A stretch of DNA of 64,000 nt, taken from Pegea sp. RAD2-039. Taxonomy: Eukaryota; Chordata; Thaliacea; Salpida; Salpidae. A program made the translations under genes and the position numbers. Location: contig JAQGEQ010000137.1 in assembly GCA_034620365.1 (NCBI GenBank), positions 248,001 through 312,000 of the forward strand, written 5' to 3'. This document shows positions 61,801 through 64,000 of the stretch, one piece after another; the stretch's first letter is position 1, and the number at the start of each line of letters is the position of its first letter. A model generated the notes under the pieces. The model was given only the letters and a program-made list of their open reading frames with translations, was not told the DNA's origin and did not search any database.

Positions 61801-63748
61801 AAGATCAGAAGATGAAGATTTTGAGAAGATCAGAAGATGAAGATTTTGAGAAGATCAGAAGATGAAGATTTTGAGAAGATCAGAAGATGAAGATTTTGAG
61901 AAGATCAGAAGATGAAGATTTTGAGAAGATCAGAAGATGAAGATTTTGAGAAGATCAGAAGATGAAGATTTTGAAGAAGATCAGAAGATGAAGATTTTGA
62001 GAAGATCAGAAGATGAAGATTTTGAGAAGATTTTGAGAAGATTAGAAGATGAAGATTTTGAGAAGATCAGAAGATGAAGATTTCGAGAAGATCAGAAGAT
62101 GAAGATTTTGAGAAGATCAGAAGAAGAAGATTTTGAGAAGATCAGAAGATGAAGATTTTCAGAAGAAGATCAGAAGATGAAGATTTTGAGAAGATCAGAA
62201 GATGAAGATTTTGAGAAGATCAGAAGATGAAGATTTTGAGAAGATTAGAAGATGAAGATTTTGAGAAGATCAGAAGATGAAGATTTCGAGAAGATCAGAA
62301 GATGAAGATTTTGAGAAGATCAGAAGATGAAGATTTTGAGAAGATCAGAAGATGAAGATTTTGAGAAGATCAGAAGATGAAGATTTTGAGAAGATCAGAA
62401 GATGAAGATTTTGAGAAGATCAGAAGATGAAGATTTTGAGAAGATCAGAAGATGAAGATTTTGAGAAGATCAGAAGATGAAGATTTCGAGAAGATCAGAA
62501 GATGAAGATTTTGAGAAGATCAGAAGATGAAGATTTTGAGAAGATCAGAAGATGAAGATTTTGAGAAGATCAGAAGATGAAGATTTTGAGAAGATCAGAA
62601 GATGAAGATTTTGAGAAGATCAGAAGATGAAGATTTTGAGAAGATCAGAAGATGAAGATTTTGAGAAGATCAGAAGATGAAGATTTTGAGAAGATCAGAA
62701 GATGAAGATTTTGAGAAGATCAGAAGATGAAGATTTTGAGAAGATCAGAAGATGAAGATTTTGAGAAGATCAGAAGATGAAGATTTTGAGAAGATCAGAA
62801 GATGAAGATTTTGAGAAGATCAGAAGATGAAGATTTTGAGAAGATTAGAAGATGAGGATTTTGAGAAGATCAGAAGATGAAGATTTTGAGAAGATCAGAA
62901 GATGAAGATTTTGAGAAGATCAGAAGATGAAGATTTTGAGAAGATCAGAAGATGAAGATTTTGAGAAGATGAGAAGATGAAGATTACTTGGATACGGTTG
63001 AGAAGCGTTGAGAGGCTGGGACACTTCCATCAAGTCGCAAGTAAGTGATAGAAGTCATGAGAGGTCGGAAGAGGTCGTTCTCGATTACATCCAACATGTT
63101 TCGATGCTGACAGAAGATCAGAGCGCGATGTTGAGACACAATTGAAGTAGAAAGAGAAGTTTCTGTTGAAGATGAAGATCAGAAGATGATTAGATGAGAG
63201 ATGAAGATAAAGACCTGCTCCGATCCCGCAATCCAACAACAATTGTTTGAGAGCTGTTAACTTGGAAGCATTTTTGATGTCTTTTAATGAATTGTTCGAA
63301 TCTTTCAATTTGGAAGAAATACGAAGATATTCAGGATGATTTGGTGTAAGCACAAAGGCTGGATGATTACAGACTTTCTGGAGGTATTGAAGAGCCTGAA
63401 AGACATAAAAGTGAAGAAGATCGTTTGTAGTGGATGCAAGTGAAACCTGGAAGACATGAGATGCTTTATTTGCGGATGAATTTCTATCAATATCATCATC
63501 AAAGTTGATGATTGAAGATTCAGCGACTTTCTTCGCTTTACTTTTAGCGAAATCTTCATAAAGTTCCAACTACAAGAAAATCATCAAAAGATGTTGATGA
63601 AGACATTTGATGTTTACTTGAAGAGGACTTAAATCACAATAGTAATCCTGTACGATCTTCGGAGGTAGATCTTTAAGGACATCTTCTTTCATTCTTCTTA
63701 GCATGAAAGGAAGGACTTGTTTATGAAGAGCATTTATCGCGACTAATC
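58801..63748 (-). CDS. BTAF1: TATA-binding-protein-associated factor 172 (BTAF1/Mot1), 3' part
   Basis: Six exons of the C-terminal SNF2 ATPase half are readable: 63748-63618, 63569-63447, 63395-63215, 63162-62988, 59324-58994 and 58944-58801, about 1085 nt, all in phase. BTAF1 uses ATP to strip TBP from DNA and recycle it. Matches include [78 protein letters not shown] (motif V), [20 protein letters not shown] (motif VI), and a family-specific C-terminus [20 protein letters not shown]. The intron 59325-62987 is a minisatellite. Upstream exons (motifs I-IV and the HEAT-repeat half) are not in the 250 bp left before the edge, so the gene continues beyond the window or is interrupted there. Confidence 0.93.
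59325..62987 (-). repeat. 3.66-kb intron filled by a 25-bp minisatellite
   Basis: On the + strand the unit joins AGAAGATCAG, AAGATGAAGA and TTTTG (25 bp), about 145 copies, highly uniform. Scattered variants include CTAG-free shortened units (for example TTTTGAGATCAG), TTAGAAG, TTTCGAG and TTTTGAAGAAG. On the sense strand it is pyrimidine-rich with ATCTTC words, like many small introns of nearby genes. The donor follows ...TCCAA at 62987 and the acceptor TTCATCTTTAG ends at 59325. Exon phase 2 is preserved. Confidence 0.95.
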
Positions 63749-63754
63749 CTGTGT

Positions 63755-63800
63755 CAGAATAGCGTCACGTGACGTGAAGGTGGTTACGTCATCATAGGTT
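63755..63800. promoter_or_regulatory. CRE and E-box cluster
   Basis: Within 40 bp lie GTCACGTGAC (a palindromic E-box, 63764-63773), an overlapping GTGACGTGA and TTACGTCATCA, both CRE-like. The cluster lies in a presumed BTAF1 intron and about 70-100 bp before the secreted-protein open frame on the + strand, whose promoter it may be. Confidence 0.4.
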
Positions 63801-63863
63801 AATGTGTAACTATTATTTGCAATTCAGTTTGAATGAATCAGAATTTAATGAAGTGAACAGGAA

Positions 63864-64000
63864 ATGAAGATGATGAGATTAAAAACTGTTTTTGTTTTGT
63901 TGTTTTTTAATTTAATTTTGTGTAAATGTGTTTCAGGAACTTTCACAGAAAACAGTTTAATTGACAGAAATCTATCAACAATTGAAGAGGATACATCATC
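63864..64000 (+). CDS. start of a possible secreted protein, cut by the window edge
   Basis: From ATG at 63864 the frame stays open to the edge (45 codons). The N-terminus is a textbook signal peptide: a short basic head (MKMMRLK), a hydrophobic core (TVFVLLFFNLILC) and a small-residue region (CVSG) that could be cleaved. The rest is Ser/Asp/Glu-rich. It is antisense to BTAF1 and 116 bp from its nearest exon. The opposite strand is also open here but does not resemble BTAF1. It could be a nested gene, a neighbouring gene or chance; no family is recognised. Confidence 0.4.
   Translation, partial: MKMMRLKTVFVLLFFNLILCKCVSGTFTENSLIDRNLSTIEEDTS

Noticed and set aside
45614..62987. CRISPR array or satellite/centromere interpretation of the long arrays
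   Set aside because: Units are directly adjacent with no unique spacers, and the arrays lie wholly inside introns of conserved single genes.

Overview
This window is from an AT-rich nuclear genome of an animal. The genes have many small phase-consistent GT-AG introns, mostly about 50-70 bp, and include animal families: a class C metabotropic-glutamate-type receptor, a PEAK-family pseudokinase and a C2H2 zinc-finger protein. At least seven genes have a U-rich tract ending in AG 2-36 nt before the start codon, and two genes lie in tandem 31 bp apart. Together these suggest spliced-leader trans-splicing. A compact trans-splicing invertebrate (flatworm-like or similar) would fit, but I cannot name the species.

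Layout, left to right. 1-6.5 kb: mostly non-coding, with one small basic, disordered protein gene (2870-3400, +). 6.7-7.7 kb: a TPR-protein gene (+). 10.1-17.2 kb: a 12-exon PEAK1/PRAG1-type pseudokinase scaffold (-). 19.6-20.7 kb: a decayed non-LTR retrotransposon, with related fragments at 8.75 kb and 37.4-38.0 kb. 21.6-26.6 kb: a 25-exon BMS1 ribosome-biogenesis GTPase (+), facing an intronless C-terminal-motor kinesin-14 (26.8-29.5 kb, -). 31.5-34.5 kb: a nine-finger C2H2 protein (+). 34.665-34.946 kb: an RNase MRP RNA gene with a Pol III TATA box and T-run terminator. 35.0-35.4 kb: a small unknown gene. 36.2-36.5 kb: mitochondrial ribosomal protein bL36m (-). 38.4-40.3 kb: RNA polymerase III subunit RPC4/POLR3D (+). 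40.3-42.8 kb: C2orf69-like protein and PIGB (-), a candidate operon. 43.8-55.9 kb: the class C receptor (-). 58.8 kb to near the right edge: the 3' part of BTAF1/Mot1 (-). A signal-peptide ORF runs off the right end (+).

Two intron-filling minisatellites stand out. A 6.87-kb intron of the receptor is almost entirely a 15-bp repeat, and a 3.66-kb intron of BTAF1 is almost entirely a 25-bp repeat. Splice phase is preserved across both. In each, the repeat resembles the intron's own pyrimidine-rich 3' splice-site sequence, so these look like ordinary small introns that expanded. The huge open frames across the arrays are by-products of stop-free repeats, not genes.

Several genes serve RNA production: BMS1 and RNase MRP (rRNA processing), POLR3D (Pol III, which would also transcribe the MRP gene) and BTAF1 (TBP recycling). 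I see no evidence that they form a functional cluster. Exon models come from reading splice signals and phase by eye.
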